Shown here: piece by piece, positions 52,972-62,994 of the stretch
How positions within the stretch are numbered: position 1 is the first letter of the stretch
How the letters are laid out: each line of letters starts with the position of its first letter
Assembly: GCA_964428345.1 (NCBI GenBank)
Contig: CAYRYD010000009.1
Coordinates: forward strand, 69,072 to 133,071
Reading direction: 5' to 3'
Source of the DNA: JABDMH01 sp964428345
GTDB taxonomy: Bacteria; Bacteroidota; Bacteroidia; Chitinophagales; Saprospiraceae
Length of the DNA: 64,000 bases
Position numbers and translations under genes: made by a program
The notes under the pieces: model-generated
Told to the model about the DNA's origin: nothing
Databases searched by the model: none
What the model saw: only the letters and a program-made list of their open reading frames with translations

Positions 52972-55900
52972 CTAAGGATTAACTATGGCACTGTGGATGA
53001 GGGTCAGTTCGCCTTCGCTGACCACTGGTGCGCCTGGAACCCCCATGACACCGCTTTCCGGATTGGAATCCCGGATGGTCATACCATCCAACATGATCCC
53101 TTGCTGACCTGGCAGTATCTTTAAAACTATATAGCTGTTGTCGGCAGCAAGGTTTAGATTACCAATATCTCCCGACATTATACTTAACTGGATTTCGGGG
53201 TCGCGATTTTCGAAAGTTCCGCCCCCGGCCGGAAATCCTCCAAACAGCAGGGTGCTGTCAGGAACATAAAATGATGCAGCCTGATCGGTACTTTCCGTAG
53301 GATAATAGATCCCTGCAGCGATCAGAATGCTGTCGGCTTCCCGGCATCCCGCCATGGCCAGTGCCGGAACCAGGTCATTCATGGCATTCGGCCAGTCAAG
53401 ACCCCCTCCACTGCCGGTTGCACTCTGGTCGACATAAATTTTCGAACCCGCGAAGGGCATCACTTCCACACAATGGATCAGACTGTCGATGGTCGAGCCG
53501 TTGGTAGTCAGATAGCCTGCGAGCGTGATGCCGGAGATATGTTCGATGCTGATATCATCTACAAACCAGCCGTTTAGACCGGAGCCCCCCACACCACCGT
53601 CGCATACAAAACGAAACCGGAGGCCCAGTGAGGCTGCTTCGGGCAGACAGAGTTCGATAGCGCTTTCGATAAAATCCGAAGTACCAAATTGGGTATTGCT
53701 GAAACCGGTGAAAGCCGGTCTTCCGGAAATACGACTGTCCGTATTCACCGTGGTAATGCTTTTTGGATACCCGTTTTGGGTGAAGTAAGGTCCTGAATCT
53801 CTCCATGTCATACCACCGTCGATGGAATATTCCACCACCCCTCCATCATAGGTGTCTTCGGTCTGGTACCGGTGATGGAAATGGATCCGGATGATGTCCT
53901 CCGTTGCAATGGGTTCATTCAACGTCAGTGCAAAATCAGCTGTGGAGTTATAATCCTGAGCGTACCAGGCATTGGAGGCGCTGTGGTAGGTGGATCCCGA
54001 TTTTGTCCAGGCCTTGGTTCCGGAACCATGCAGTTTTATCGAAGTGTATTGATCCGGACCTTCTGCATTGTCGGTGCTCAATACCATCGTTTGACCGCTG
54101 ACGCAAGGTTGGATCACGCCCGAGAAAGCAAACTTGCTGGTATCACCGGTCGAAAGGACGGGTATTGCAAATACGAGGCTGTCGCCGGTCAGCTCTCCCT
54201 CCTCTGATTCAATGTGCGTCAGACCTGCCGGGATGACTTCCCTGAAGTCTAATTCCGATTCCTGATCACATTGGCAGATGGCCCGAATGTTAAAATCCGT
54301 CCGGGTACCTTCCGAGGCGATATCGGGTGTGTTCGAAACAATGATTCTGACTCCCGGTGGAACATTAAAAGCCTCTATGCCATCGGTATGATCATATGGA
54401 TCATTCTGTTGGGCGCTCCGTCCCAGTCCGCGTTTGGCAAAGGCCTCCCAGATGGCGCATCGATGACTACCGTCATACAAGAGTTCATCAGCCAGCAGGA
54501 TGGCGTCTCTTCCGTCCACAAAACCGGGATTGCAGGGTTGTAGTTTCAGACCTTCCATGACCAGTCGGAGGGCGATGTTGTTTCCTCCGCTACCATGATA
54601 GATGTCCGGGTCGGCCCCTTCCATTTCCATGATTTTCCAGGTCATCTCCCACAGCATGGTGGCCCAGACCGAGCCTACAAAGTGTGGACTGACCTGACCA
54701 TCAATCACAGCATCCTTAACATCATCATAGGTAAATGGGTTGATTTCCAACGATGTGCTATAAGGATAGGTGCGTATGCCGGTACCATCGGTGGCTGAAC
54801 CGAGGACATAGGTGCCGATACCCCGGGAATCTTCCGGCTGGGCAGTCGTCCAGTCGGTGGTGAGCATCAACCCAAAATAGTCACTCCACCCTTCACCCAT
54901 TTGTTCTGCATTGTCGAGACAACCGACATTGGAGGGGCCTCCGGTGAGCCGGATGGAAATGCCATGGCCGTATTCATGGGTAATGATGCCATTGTCAAAA
55001 TCACCATCGGGGGTGAAGGTCGGAACAGCAGCCAGGGTGATATTGACAGTGCCGTTGAGCAGGGCCTCTTTGAGTACGGCACCATCTGACAACCGGATCA
55101 TGAAGGCGGGGATTACAATGGATTGATCCGGTCCACCGCCCATGGTCACAGGATCACCAGGCAAATTATTGACTACCAGGGCCGCCACCGCTCCCAGATC
55201 CTGAACATTCATGACCTTTTCGGTAAAATCGCACGTACCCCGGTCGATCAGGGCGATTTTACCAGTCAGACTGGCTCCATTGCTGACCGGATTGGCCGAA
55301 CAAGCAAGGTGGGTTCCGCTGTTTTGATCCTGCACCAGGACCAGATCGGCAGTAACGGGCCCTACGTCCACTATTTTATTGTTGGAGCTGAACTCGGATT
55401 CCACGACAAAAAAATGGACCGAGTCCAGCGAAGGTGGTTCATTGATGTTGATTGGACTACTTAATGGCACCGCCGACCAGAGAAACATCTGCATCTGGGG
55501 AGGCAGACCATCGGAAGGTGTAAAAAAATTGGCATTACTGGTGCCGCCTCCATCCTGGGCTTCAGCCCGTACCCAATCATTACCCAGGCCACCCCGCATC
55601 AGGTTATTGGCCTGAAAATTTCCGGCGGCCTCATCAAATCCGTATTGGTACATCACATCATGGATGAGATTATTCCAGAAGAATAAATTGGTAATGGCAG
55701 CCGATTCATTGTCTGTAACACTGGCCAGCGGGTCGAACGTGAAATCAAAAGTGAGGGTGAGACTGGCCGGACTGAATCCCGGAACATTGTTACCATCCCG
55801 GTCTTCATAGGCATACACATTGTTTCCCCGGGTAATCGTGTAGGAAGTCGAGCCGTTGTCATGCCAGCCCAGGGTGGTTGCCGGATTGCCTGGTCCTGCC

Positions 55901-56715
55901 AGATCCCAGGGGCTCAGCACCAAAGCCCGGTTGCCATGAGCGGGAGATTCGACCGGCATGGGGAATACCCGGTAACTCGAGTCGGACATCAACGCCTCCG
56001 AAACGGATTCCGTCCGCCGGTATCGATGATCACCAGGCTCCGGGGGTTCAAAATGGCAATGGATAATCTGGTTTTCCTTTTTTAAGACAGTACCCTGATG
56101 GGCATCGACAAAAATGTGCCAGTAGTTGTCCTGGTCGATTTCATGTACTGCCACCTGCCAGACCAGCTTCAGTCTTTTCCCTTCCGACGAAAGCCAGAGC
56201 AGGTCAACCCGGATATCTTCGCGGGAAAGTCCGGCCGGATTAAACGTCTGATGGATCAGCTGACCCAGCCGGTTGGGCACCGCCGATTTCCGGGATAATG
56301 CCAATACCTTTTTACCCAGATGCCCGGCGGCTGCCTGGACACTTCCTATGGCATCGATGGAAGGTTGATGCGAAGGTGTACCCTGATCAATGTGAGGATG
56401 AAAGCGGTTGTTGACATTGATAATTTCCCCGTTGCGAAGATGGATACTGATCAGGGCGTTGTAGACATCAATACCCAGGTGTTGTTGTTGTACATAAATA
56501 TGGGTGATACCGCTGGGCTGCGAGGTATGCTGGTCTTTGATGGTGAATTCCCGAATATCGCCTGGCGATAGTCCAAGTGATTGGTGACGGGTCTCCAGGG
56601 TTTGCCGGACAAAAGTTGAGTCATACTGGGCATCAAGGGTTCCCGGGAACAGAGCGAATAAAATTGGTAGGAGCACCAACGCACAGGCCGGCAGAGATTT
56701 GGGCAGAATGTTCAT
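52972..56715 (-). CDS. M36 (fungalysin)-family metallopeptidase with C-terminal beta-domains
   Basis: About 1247 residues from ATG 56715 (GTG three codons earlier possible). Signal peptide, FTP-type propeptide (about 35-110), catalytic domain with a protease-associated insert (about 430-540), zinc motif H-E-Y-G-H with Glu581, and the third ligand in G-E-G-W-S-D near residue 607. The C-terminal half has immune-inhibitor-A-like jelly-roll (about 900-1060) and the start of a beta-helix or choice-of-anchor domain (about 1075-1245). It ends in S-A-I-V-N-P without a T9SS sorting domain, so it may be truncated. Extracellular protease. Confidence 0.85.
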   Translation of the reverse strand: MNILPKSLPACALVLLPILFALFPGTLDAQYDSTFVRQTLETRHQSLGLSPGDIREFTIKDQHTSQPSGITHIYVQQQHLGIDVYNALISIHLRNGEIINVNNRFHPHIDQGTPSHQPSIDAIGSVQAAAGHLGKKVLALSRKSAVPNRLGQLIHQTFNPAGLSREDIRVDLLWLSSEGKRLKLVWQVAVHEIDQDNYWHIFVDAHQGTVLKKENQIIHCHFEPPEPGDHRYRRTESVSEALMSDSSYRVFPMPVESPAHGNRALVLSPWDLAGPGNPATTLGWHDNGSTSYTITRGNNVYAYEDRDGNNVPGFSPASLTLTFDFTFDPLASVTDNESAAITNLFFWNNLIHDVMYQYGFDEAAGNFQANNLMRGGLGNDWVRAEAQDGGGTSNANFFTPSDGLPPQMQMFLWSAVPLSSPININEPPSLDSVHFFVVESEFSSNNKIVDVGPVTADLVLVQDQNSGTHLACSANPVSNGASLTGKIALIDRGTCDFTEKVMNVQDLGAVAALVVNNLPGDPVTMGGGPDQSIVIPAFMIRLSDGAVLKEALLNGTVNITLAAVPTFTPDGDFDNGIITHEYGHGISIRLTGGPSNVGCLDNAEQMGEGWSDYFGLMLTTDWTTAQPEDSRGIGTYVLGSATDGTGIRTYPYSTSLEINPFTYDDVKDAVIDGQVSPHFVGSVWATMLWEMTWKIMEMEGADPDIYHGSGGNNIALRLVMEGLKLQPCNPGFVDGRDAILLADELLYDGSHRCAIWEAFAKRGLGRSAQQNDPYDHTDGIEAFNVPPGVRIIVSNTPDIASEGTRTDFNIRAICQCDQESELDFREVIPAGLTHIESEEGELTGDSLVFAIPVLSTGDTSKFAFSGVIQPCVSGQTMVLSTDNAEGPDQYTSIKLHGSGTKAWTKSGSTYHSASNAWYAQDYNSTADFALTLNEPIATEDIIRIHFHHRYQTEDTYDGGVVEYSIDGGMTWRDSGPYFTQNGYPKSITTVNTDSRISGRPAFTGFSNTQFGTSDFIESAIELCLPEAASLGLRFRFVCDGGVGGSGLNGWFVDDISIEHISGITLAGYLTTNGSTIDSLIHCVEVMPFAGSKIYVDQSATGSGGGLDWPNAMNDLVPALAMAGCREADSILIAAGIYYPTESTDQAASFYVPDSTLLFGGFPAGGGTFENRDPEIQLSIMSGDIGNLNLAADNSYIVLKILPGQQGIMLDGMTIRDSNPESGVMGVPGAPVVSEGELTLIHSAIVNP

Positions 56716-56850
56716 ATAAGGCACTAAATTAATATTTCGGATAAGAGGTAACCCAGAAACATCGTATCTTAATTACGGGAAAATTTCGTGCCTTTTTTAC
56801 CCTTGCCCTGGTACTATTTGTATTCCGGATTTATTTTAAATGATTTTCCT

Positions 56851-58218
56851 TTGAAAAATATCCTGATCTACGGTTTGATTTTCTGTTCGTGGTTACCTGG
56901 CAGTACCCATGATCAATCCGCCATCAATTATTTTGCTTTGACCGAAGAAGCGGTGGAATCTCTCAATAGGGGAATTTCCTTTTTCCGGTCACTGGCGATC
57001 GAGGGTGGGTATGTTTATCATTATACCCTGGATTTAAAAGAAAAATGGGGAGAAGGTAAAACCGATGATTTTACCATCGAGGTACAACCTCCGGGTACTC
57101 CCGCCGTTGGGAGCAGTTTTTTGAGGGCTTACCAGGTCACCGGGAATCCCGGTTTTCTGGAAGCCGCCAGAGAAGCCGGAAACGCGCTGATCAAAGGTCA
57201 GAATGCCTATGGTGGCTGGTCACATAAGATCTATTTTAACCGGCCAAATGAGCCACGGGTGAGCTTTGATGACAACCAGACCCAGAGTGCCATCAGTTTT
57301 CTGATCATGCTGGATCAGTATATCGATCAGCAGGATTTGACCGGTGCGATCGAGCGGGCAATGGACATGATGCTCAAGACTCAGCTGGCAAGCGGAGCCT
57401 GGCCTCACCAGTACCCTCCTCAGGGCAATTATCACGATTACGCCACCTTCAACGACCGGGGTATCAATGATTGTGTCCGGGTTATGCTGGAAGCCGTTAA
57501 GCATTATGATCGCGATGAATACAGACAAAGCCTGGACCGGGTCGGACGCTTTATCCTGATCTCCCAGCTCCCACCCCCGCAGCCGGGATGGGCCCAGCAG
57601 TACAATGAATATCTTCAGCCAGCCTGGGCCCGATCCTTCGAACCGCCTTCGGTTTGCCCGCTGGTCACTGTTCATAATCTCAACACCCTCATGGATTTAT
57701 ATCTGTTCAATAAAGACCGGAAATATCTGGAACCGATTCCGGATGCAATCCGGTGGTTAAAGGATTCAAGGCTACCCAATGGGAAATGGGGTCGATTCCT
57801 CGAACTCGGGACCAATAAGCCCCTGTATTATGATCGTGACCGGATCCGGAAGTCATCCCTCGATGAACTGTCACTGGAAAGAAAAACCGGTTACGCTTAC
57901 GAAGTGGATCTGACATCCGCCTTAACCCTGGCGGAAAACCGTTTTAACAGCCTTGACCGGGAGAGTGACGATGCTATGCCGGGCATTTCCGAACCGGAAG
58001 ACCGGTTGAAGGAATTGACGATCGAGGTAAAAGCGATCATTGAAAGCCAGGACGACCAGGGTCGTTGGATTGTCAGGAATGATCGTTTCCGGAAAGAAGT
58101 GAGTGGTGAACGGTGGAATGGAGAATACCGGATCGAAGACCGGATTTCCAGTGCTCTATTCAACCAGCATATTGCCAAACTCTGTGAATTTTTGGAATTG
58201 TCCGCTCAGGGTAGGTAA
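56851..58218 (+). CDS. Pectate lyase (PL10-like)
   Basis: About 456 residues from the TTG at 56851, which begins a proper signal peptide (K-N-I-L-I-Y-G-L-I-F); the GTG at 56788 would add an unlikely leader. Motifs W-P-H-Q-Y-P-P (about 185-191), Y-A-T-F-N-D, Q-P-A-W-A-R-S-F-E-P-P and G-R-F-L-E-L match the alpha/alpha-toroid pectate lyase family (PL10). Cleaves polygalacturonate by beta-elimination, exported. Neighbour of tannase, DUF6807 and PHP-type genes on the same strand. Confidence 0.82.
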   Translation: MKNILIYGLIFCSWLPGSTHDQSAINYFALTEEAVESLNRGISFFRSLAIEGGYVYHYTLDLKEKWGEGKTDDFTIEVQPPGTPAVGSSFLRAYQVTGNPGFLEAAREAGNALIKGQNAYGGWSHKIYFNRPNEPRVSFDDNQTQSAISFLIMLDQYIDQQDLTGAIERAMDMMLKTQLASGAWPHQYPPQGNYHDYATFNDRGINDCVRVMLEAVKHYDRDEYRQSLDRVGRFILISQLPPPQPGWAQQYNEYLQPAWARSFEPPSVCPLVTVHNLNTLMDLYLFNKDRKYLEPIPDAIRWLKDSRLPNGKWGRFLELGTNKPLYYDRDRIRKSSLDELSLERKTGYAYEVDLTSALTLAENRFNSLDRESDDAMPGISEPEDRLKELTIEVKAIIESQDDQGRWIVRNDRFRKEVSGERWNGEYRIEDRISSALFNQHIAKLCEFLELSAQGR

Positions 58219-58352
58219 TGGTCAATGCCAGATCGTCGCGGTCGTCAAATAACGGGTGCAGGCTCAAAGTTATCAAGACAAATCTTTACTGAATCACTGA
58301 TTTATTTAGTATCATGTGTCCGACTTAAGAGATCAGATTCAATCATCGTACT

Positions 58353-59579
58353 ATGAAGAATTCCGGATTGTTTTCCCAGGCACCCCTGCGCCAGATGGTT
58401 TACCTTTTCGCTCTGCTGGCTCTGGCAACTGCCTGCAGAACTGCGGAACAACCGGCGAAAAAATGGTACAAGGGCAACCTGCATACGCATTCATTCTGGA
58501 GTGACGGAGATGATTTCCCCGAAATGATCATGGAATGGTATAAAACCAGAGGCTATCATTTTGTAGCGTTGTCGGATCACAACATCCTGGCGCAGGGAGA
58601 GAAATGGGTCAATATGGCCGCAGATACCATGTATCGCAATGCTTTCAACCGTTATCTGCAAAAGTATGGCGAAGACTGGATCGACTATAAGGAAGATTCC
58701 GGACGATTAAGTATTAAACTTAAGACTTTTGAAGAGTACCGCCCGCTGTTTGAAGAAAAAGAAAAATTCCTCGTCATCCAGTCGCAGGAGATTACGGACC
58801 GTTTCGAAAATAAACATCTGCACATGAACGCCACCAATATTGAGGAGCTGATTAAGCCTCAGGGTGGTTCCAGTGTGGTCGAGGTTCTACAGAACAACAT
58901 TGATGCGGTGCGTCGCCGGCGAGAAGAAACCGGACAGCCCAGCATTGTCCATATCAATCACCCGAATTTTCACTATTCCATTTCGCTGGAAGATATGATC
59001 GCGCTGGAGGGAGAGCGGTTTTTTGAGGTGTTTAACGGACATCACCAGGTACATAATCAGGGAGACTCTGCTCATATCGGTACGGAAGACATGTGGGATC
59101 AGGTCAATCTGGCTTACCTGCAAAAAGGTAAACCACTGATATTCGGCCTGGCAACGGACGATAGTCATAATTATCACCGGTCCGGAAGGCAATGGAGCAA
59201 TGCCGGCCGGGGCTGGATTATGGTACAGGCAGATTCCTTATCACCGGAAGCCCTGATCGAAGCGATGGAGGCCGGAGATTTTTACGCCTCGACCGGTGTG
59301 ACATTGTCACGGCTGGAACACACCGGGAATAGAGTCGAGGTTGAAGTTGAGGCACTTCCGGACACCCGATATCAGATCAGTTTTATTGGTTACCTCAAGG
59401 GTGAAAACGGGGTTAAGATCCTAAAGGAGGTCACTGGTACCCGGGCGGATTTTAAGATGAATAGTGATTTGCTGTACGTACGGGTCAAAGTGGTCTCAGA
59501 CCGGCTCCATCCAAATCCGGTGGAACAATTGGATTATGAAATGGCCTGGACTCAGCCTTTTCAGTATGCAACCAACTAA
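58353..59579 (+). CDS. PHP-domain metal-dependent hydrolase, lipoprotein
   Basis: 408 residues. Leader with lipobox A-T-A-C (Cys about 28). PHP metal motifs: L-H-T-H-S near residue 45, A-L-S-D-H-N near 75, S-Q-E-I-T near 145, H-I-N-H-P near 202 and A-T-D-D-S-H-N near 270. Phosphoesterase-like family; for exported forms the natural substrate is unclear (sugar phosphate or phosphodiester). Same strand as the pectate lyase with a 134-nt gap. Confidence 0.8.
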   Translation: MKNSGLFSQAPLRQMVYLFALLALATACRTAEQPAKKWYKGNLHTHSFWSDGDDFPEMIMEWYKTRGYHFVALSDHNILAQGEKWVNMAADTMYRNAFNRYLQKYGEDWIDYKEDSGRLSIKLKTFEEYRPLFEEKEKFLVIQSQEITDRFENKHLHMNATNIEELIKPQGGSSVVEVLQNNIDAVRRRREETGQPSIVHINHPNFHYSISLEDMIALEGERFFEVFNGHHQVHNQGDSAHIGTEDMWDQVNLAYLQKGKPLIFGLATDDSHNYHRSGRQWSNAGRGWIMVQADSLSPEALIEAMEAGDFYASTGVTLSRLEHTGNRVEVEVEALPDTRYQISFIGYLKGENGVKILKEVTGTRADFKMNSDLLYVRVKVVSDRLHPNPVEQLDYEMAWTQPFQYATN

Positions 59580-59621
59580 CCGGTGCTATTCAAATTCATC
59601 ATCTGACCTGTTCTATCCCGA

Positions 59622-59981
59622 TTACTGGTGGATGGTCTCCAATCCTTTTTCGTTTTGTTTTGCCAGGGTCCAGTCATCCGTGTGGATGGTTTGTAACCAA
59701 ACCGGTCCTGATTTTCGAAAAACCTGAATATGCAGCCCAAACAGTTCTTCAAAGGCCTGTTCGAGTTGCTGCACGGTCATGTCGTGGGTAATTTCAATCA
59801 TCCCTTCGGTATGTCGTTGGCGGATGTTGGCCAGTTTATTGTCATTGATGTATTCCATACCCTTTTCTGACCCCTCATGGTCATCATGTCTCACCTGATA
59901 AAATACGATTTTCAATCCAGGGAACAATTGATGGAATTCGCCCTGAATGTCTTTGATACTTTTTGAATCCTGAATGATCAT
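59622..59981 (-). CDS. Conserved small protein near universal stress genes
   Basis: 119 residues, soluble alpha/beta. E-F-H-Q-L-F-P-G-L-K-I-V-F-Y and F-G-L-H-I-Q-V-F-R-K-S-G-P-V-W-L-Q-T read as a family I recall from Bacteroidota, often near Usp genes. No catalytic motif. Convergent with the PHP gene. Confidence 0.6.
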   Translation of the reverse strand: MIIQDSKSIKDIQGEFHQLFPGLKIVFYQVRHDDHEGSEKGMEYINDNKLANIRQRHTEGMIEITHDMTVQQLEQAFEELFGLHIQVFRKSGPVWLQTIHTDDWTLAKQNEKGLETIHQ

Positions 59982-60512
59982 AACTGTGCTAAGTTTAAAT
60001 TATGTGGTGATTTTTAAGGTGTCATTTCCAAATATCCATCTTTAACAAGGACTTAATTCTGAGGAAAATCAAGTCCTGCGTTGATTTTCATCTCGCTCCT
60101 GAAAGCGGATCTGGCTCTCAAGGAGACAAAGATGAAAAAAAAAGTTGTATCAAAGACCTGGCCTTTTTCAGGGATGAAACCGAACCAAAGGGTTGATAAA
60201 AGTGACATTACGTCAACCCAGGGAATTCCCGGCGGGCTTCAGATGGTTAAGACCGGAGCTATCGAATGAATCGTTATATTTATCAGGTGTGAATCCTAAA
60301 TAGGAAGAAAATCGGTTTACTGAGCGAAAACCAGGATTGGTGGATTCACTGGAGATCAATGCCATTTGAGGCCGGATGAATGGCTTTCCGGTATACAGGT
60401 TATCTATGATGGACAGGAGGGGCACTGGTTGACTAAGATCATAGAAGTACCTAACAGTTCTCAGCCTTTTTGCGGGAGCAAGCCGTTTAATTTATGATCT
60501 AAATTTACAGTG
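59982..60512. other. Intergenic region with a possible AraC remnant
   Basis: About 530 bp before the serine hydrolase. Holds a decayed AraC-like fragment (see 60213-60425) and otherwise nothing recognisable. Confidence 0.4.
60213..60425 (-). pseudogene. Possible remnant of an AraC-type regulator
   Basis: A 70-residue minus-strand frame. P-G-F-R-S-V-N-R-F-S-S-Y-L-G-F-T-P-D-K-Y resembles the second helix-turn-helix of AraC proteins (G-F-x-S-x-x-x-F-x-x-x-x-G-x-T-P-x-x-Y), and L-S-I-I-D-N-L-Y-T-G-K-P-F the region before the first helix. The stretch between is too short, so this would be a deleted and truncated copy. Short similarity only. Confidence 0.35.
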
Positions 60513-61781
60513 ATGATGATTTCAAGGATGTTGTATTTGGTGCTGTTGATGCTGATATTTTTGGATTCTTTGCCGGCACAGCCGGTTTTCGACGCAGAGA
60601 TTGATCAAATTGCGCGAAAATATGCCAGAAAAGCCCGGAACCGTGGTCTGGTCATCGGCATAATCAGCGGTGAGGACATGGGAATCAAAGGTTATGGGCA
60701 TCTGAGTGCTACCCAGGACTTTGCACCAGACGAACATACGATATTTGAGATTGGTTCGGTTACCGGAGTTTTAACCACCACCCTGATGATGCTGGAGACT
60801 CAAAAAGGTTCGTTTCGTCTGGACAACCCCATCAATGACTATCTCCCTTCCGATATCTCCATGCCGGCTTTTCAGCCGTTTGTATGCCATATTGACGACC
60901 GGCAAAGATTGACGGCGAACGGGCATGAACAGATACGGATGATCTGTGAGCCGGATCCGATGCAGTTGCCGGTGAGTGTTTCATTTTGTGATCTGGCTTC
61001 CCATACATCGGGACTTCCCAATACCCCGAAGGGGTTGTATTCGTGGAATCCCCTCAGATGGACGGGTATGAAAACCAAAGATCCCTACTACAATTTTACC
61101 CGGGAACAACTATACGATAACCTTTACCGGTATGTATTGACGGTACCACCGGGATCCTTTTTCCAATATTCAGACGCAGGACTGGCGTTGCTGGGTAACA
61201 TCATCGCTGATTACAATAAAGTATCGTACCGTGACTTGTTGAAAGACAGGATTCTTGACCCGTTGCAGATGTATGATACCGATATCGAAATTACCCCCGG
61301 CGAATCGACCCGGTTTGCCACCGGACATAACCGGAGGGGGAAAGTGACCGAGCACTGGCATTTTGATGCATTGGCTCCCGCAGCCGGACTGCGCTCAACG
61401 GTCGGTGATCTGCTGCGATTCCTGCATGCCAATCTGGAGGTCGGAGAAGACGATTTGAGCCAGGCTTTTGCACAGGTACAGCAACCCCGGATCGATGTGC
61501 CCAAACATAAGACCGGAAGAGAAACCATGGGCGGTTACGGATGGTTTGTAAGTATTTTATCGGAAGAAACCAATCTGCCAGTCACCTGGATCAATGGAGG
61601 CACGGGAGGTTTCCGGTCTTTTATCGCATTTAACCGGGACCGCAACATCGCAATAGTGATTTTATCCAACAGCGCCAATGCCGTGGATAAAATGGGATTT
61701 CGCATTCTGGATCATCTGGTCAAAACCAGTGCGCATAAATTTGTTTACTATGAACCCAACCCTGTCAATTTGGGTAGGTGA
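60513..61781 (+). CDS. Serine hydrolase (beta-lactamase/class C family) with altered SxxK
   Basis: About 422 residues, signal peptide ends L-P-A-Q. Class C fold: F-E-I-G-S-V-T-G at the nucleophile, where Ser82 is kept but the general-base Lys is Gly85 (codon GGA), so S-x-x-K is broken. The second motif is Y-S-D rather than Y-x-N and the third is N-G-G-T-G-G. An insertion with two Cys sits around residues 128-150. Probably a binding protein or an enzyme with unusual chemistry. Followed 32 nt later by a Usp gene. Confidence 0.8.
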   Translation: MMISRMLYLVLLMLIFLDSLPAQPVFDAEIDQIARKYARKARNRGLVIGIISGEDMGIKGYGHLSATQDFAPDEHTIFEIGSVTGVLTTTLMMLETQKGSFRLDNPINDYLPSDISMPAFQPFVCHIDDRQRLTANGHEQIRMICEPDPMQLPVSVSFCDLASHTSGLPNTPKGLYSWNPLRWTGMKTKDPYYNFTREQLYDNLYRYVLTVPPGSFFQYSDAGLALLGNIIADYNKVSYRDLLKDRILDPLQMYDTDIEITPGESTRFATGHNRRGKVTEHWHFDALAPAAGLRSTVGDLLRFLHANLEVGEDDLSQAFAQVQQPRIDVPKHKTGRETMGGYGWFVSILSEETNLPVTWINGGTGGFRSFIAFNRDRNIAIVILSNSANAVDKMGFRILDHLVKTSAHKFVYYEPNPVNLGR

Positions 61782-61813
61782 GGCAAAAATCTAACCTGAA
61801 ATCAGCAGGCATC

Positions 61814-62926
61814 ATGAGAGAAAATATGTCGAAGACAATCATCATTTATGGAAAGAAAAATTCCATTACCGCCAGTCTAAAATACAATCTTGAGAAAGAA
61901 ATCATCAGGAAGGGATTGAAATTGAATTTGTTGGAGATAAACGATCCGGCGATTTTTGTGCAGGAGGGAATTACCCAGGTACCCAGCGTACGGATAAATA
62001 GCCTGTTATTGATTTTTTCAGAAGATGATGAAATAAACAATTTTGTCAAAAAAGTAATCAAAGAAGCCATGAACAAATCGAGTAATTTAATCAATCAGGT
62101 ATTGGTGCCGGTGGATTTTTCCGATTATTCCCGCAATTCCTTTTATCAGGGTTATAAAATTGCCCGTAAACTAAATGCCGGTCTGGCAGTGGTACACGTG
62201 TATGCTCCGGTGGTCGTGCCGGCAGAAGGAGTACTTTATATTGATCCCGAACTGCAAAAGGATGTCGAGGCTCGTTTTAATCATTTTACCGATGAGTTGG
62301 AAAAGTCCCTTACCGAAACTGACCGTAATTCCATCCGCATTGATCGCATTTTCCGCACCGGTATGGTCACCAGCGAATTGCAGGATGTAGTGAAAGATAA
62401 CCCCGGATCCATGTTGGTAATGAGTACTTCCGGTACCGGACAAAAAATCAAGGAAATTCTTGGATCGGTCTCGCTTTGGGTGGTCAAAAATGCTCCATGT
62501 CCGATTCTCCTGATTCCCCCGGATATCCACGACGTAAGCTTCAGAAAGATTCTGTTTGCCAGCGATCATTTTGGTATCTATGATGATGCCATTGCTGCAA
62601 TACGTTATTACAGTGCCAGTCCGGATGCTGAAATTGATGTGGTCCACGTTTTTGAAGAAGGGAGCGAGTTTATGCAGAAAGATGCTGAATTGAAGCACGC
62701 CGGGAAGGACCGGTCCGTTACAGAAGTGATTCTTTTTGACGATGATTTTCCCGGGAGTATCCAAAAATATCTAAACAGACATGAAATTGATTTACTGGTG
62801 ATGGAACGGAAGGACCGGGGATTCTGGAAAGAATTGTTTCATAGCAGCATGACCCGAAAAATGGCAGTTTACAGTGAAGTGCCGATGTTGGTGCTGCATG
62901 AAGAGCAAATAAAGTTATTTCGTTAG
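61814..62926 (+). CDS. Universal stress protein, two Usp domains with N-terminal thioredoxin-like segment
   Basis: About 370 residues from ATG 61814 (others at 61826). Residues 1-80 form a small alpha/beta domain resembling a thioredoxin fold without active cysteines. Then two UspA domains (about 95-235 and 240-365). The first carries a nucleotide-binding loop S-T-S-G-T-G-Q followed by G-S-V-S; the first Gly of G-x2-G is replaced by Ser. Cytoplasmic stress factor. Next gene is another tandem Usp. Confidence 0.83.
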   Translation: MRENMSKTIIIYGKKNSITASLKYNLEKEIIRKGLKLNLLEINDPAIFVQEGITQVPSVRINSLLLIFSEDDEINNFVKKVIKEAMNKSSNLINQVLVPVDFSDYSRNSFYQGYKIARKLNAGLAVVHVYAPVVVPAEGVLYIDPELQKDVEARFNHFTDELEKSLTETDRNSIRIDRIFRTGMVTSELQDVVKDNPGSMLVMSTSGTGQKIKEILGSVSLWVVKNAPCPILLIPPDIHDVSFRKILFASDHFGIYDDAIAAIRYYSASPDAEIDVVHVFEEGSEFMQKDAELKHAGKDRSVTEVILFDDDFPGSIQKYLNRHEIDLLVMERKDRGFWKELFHSSMTRKMAVYSEVPMLVLHEEQIKLFR

Positions 62927-62994
62927 ACCGGTACGCGAAAGGATGGATGGGGAAAGCCAAAATCGTTAAGAACCCAATGAACAAATAGATCACT

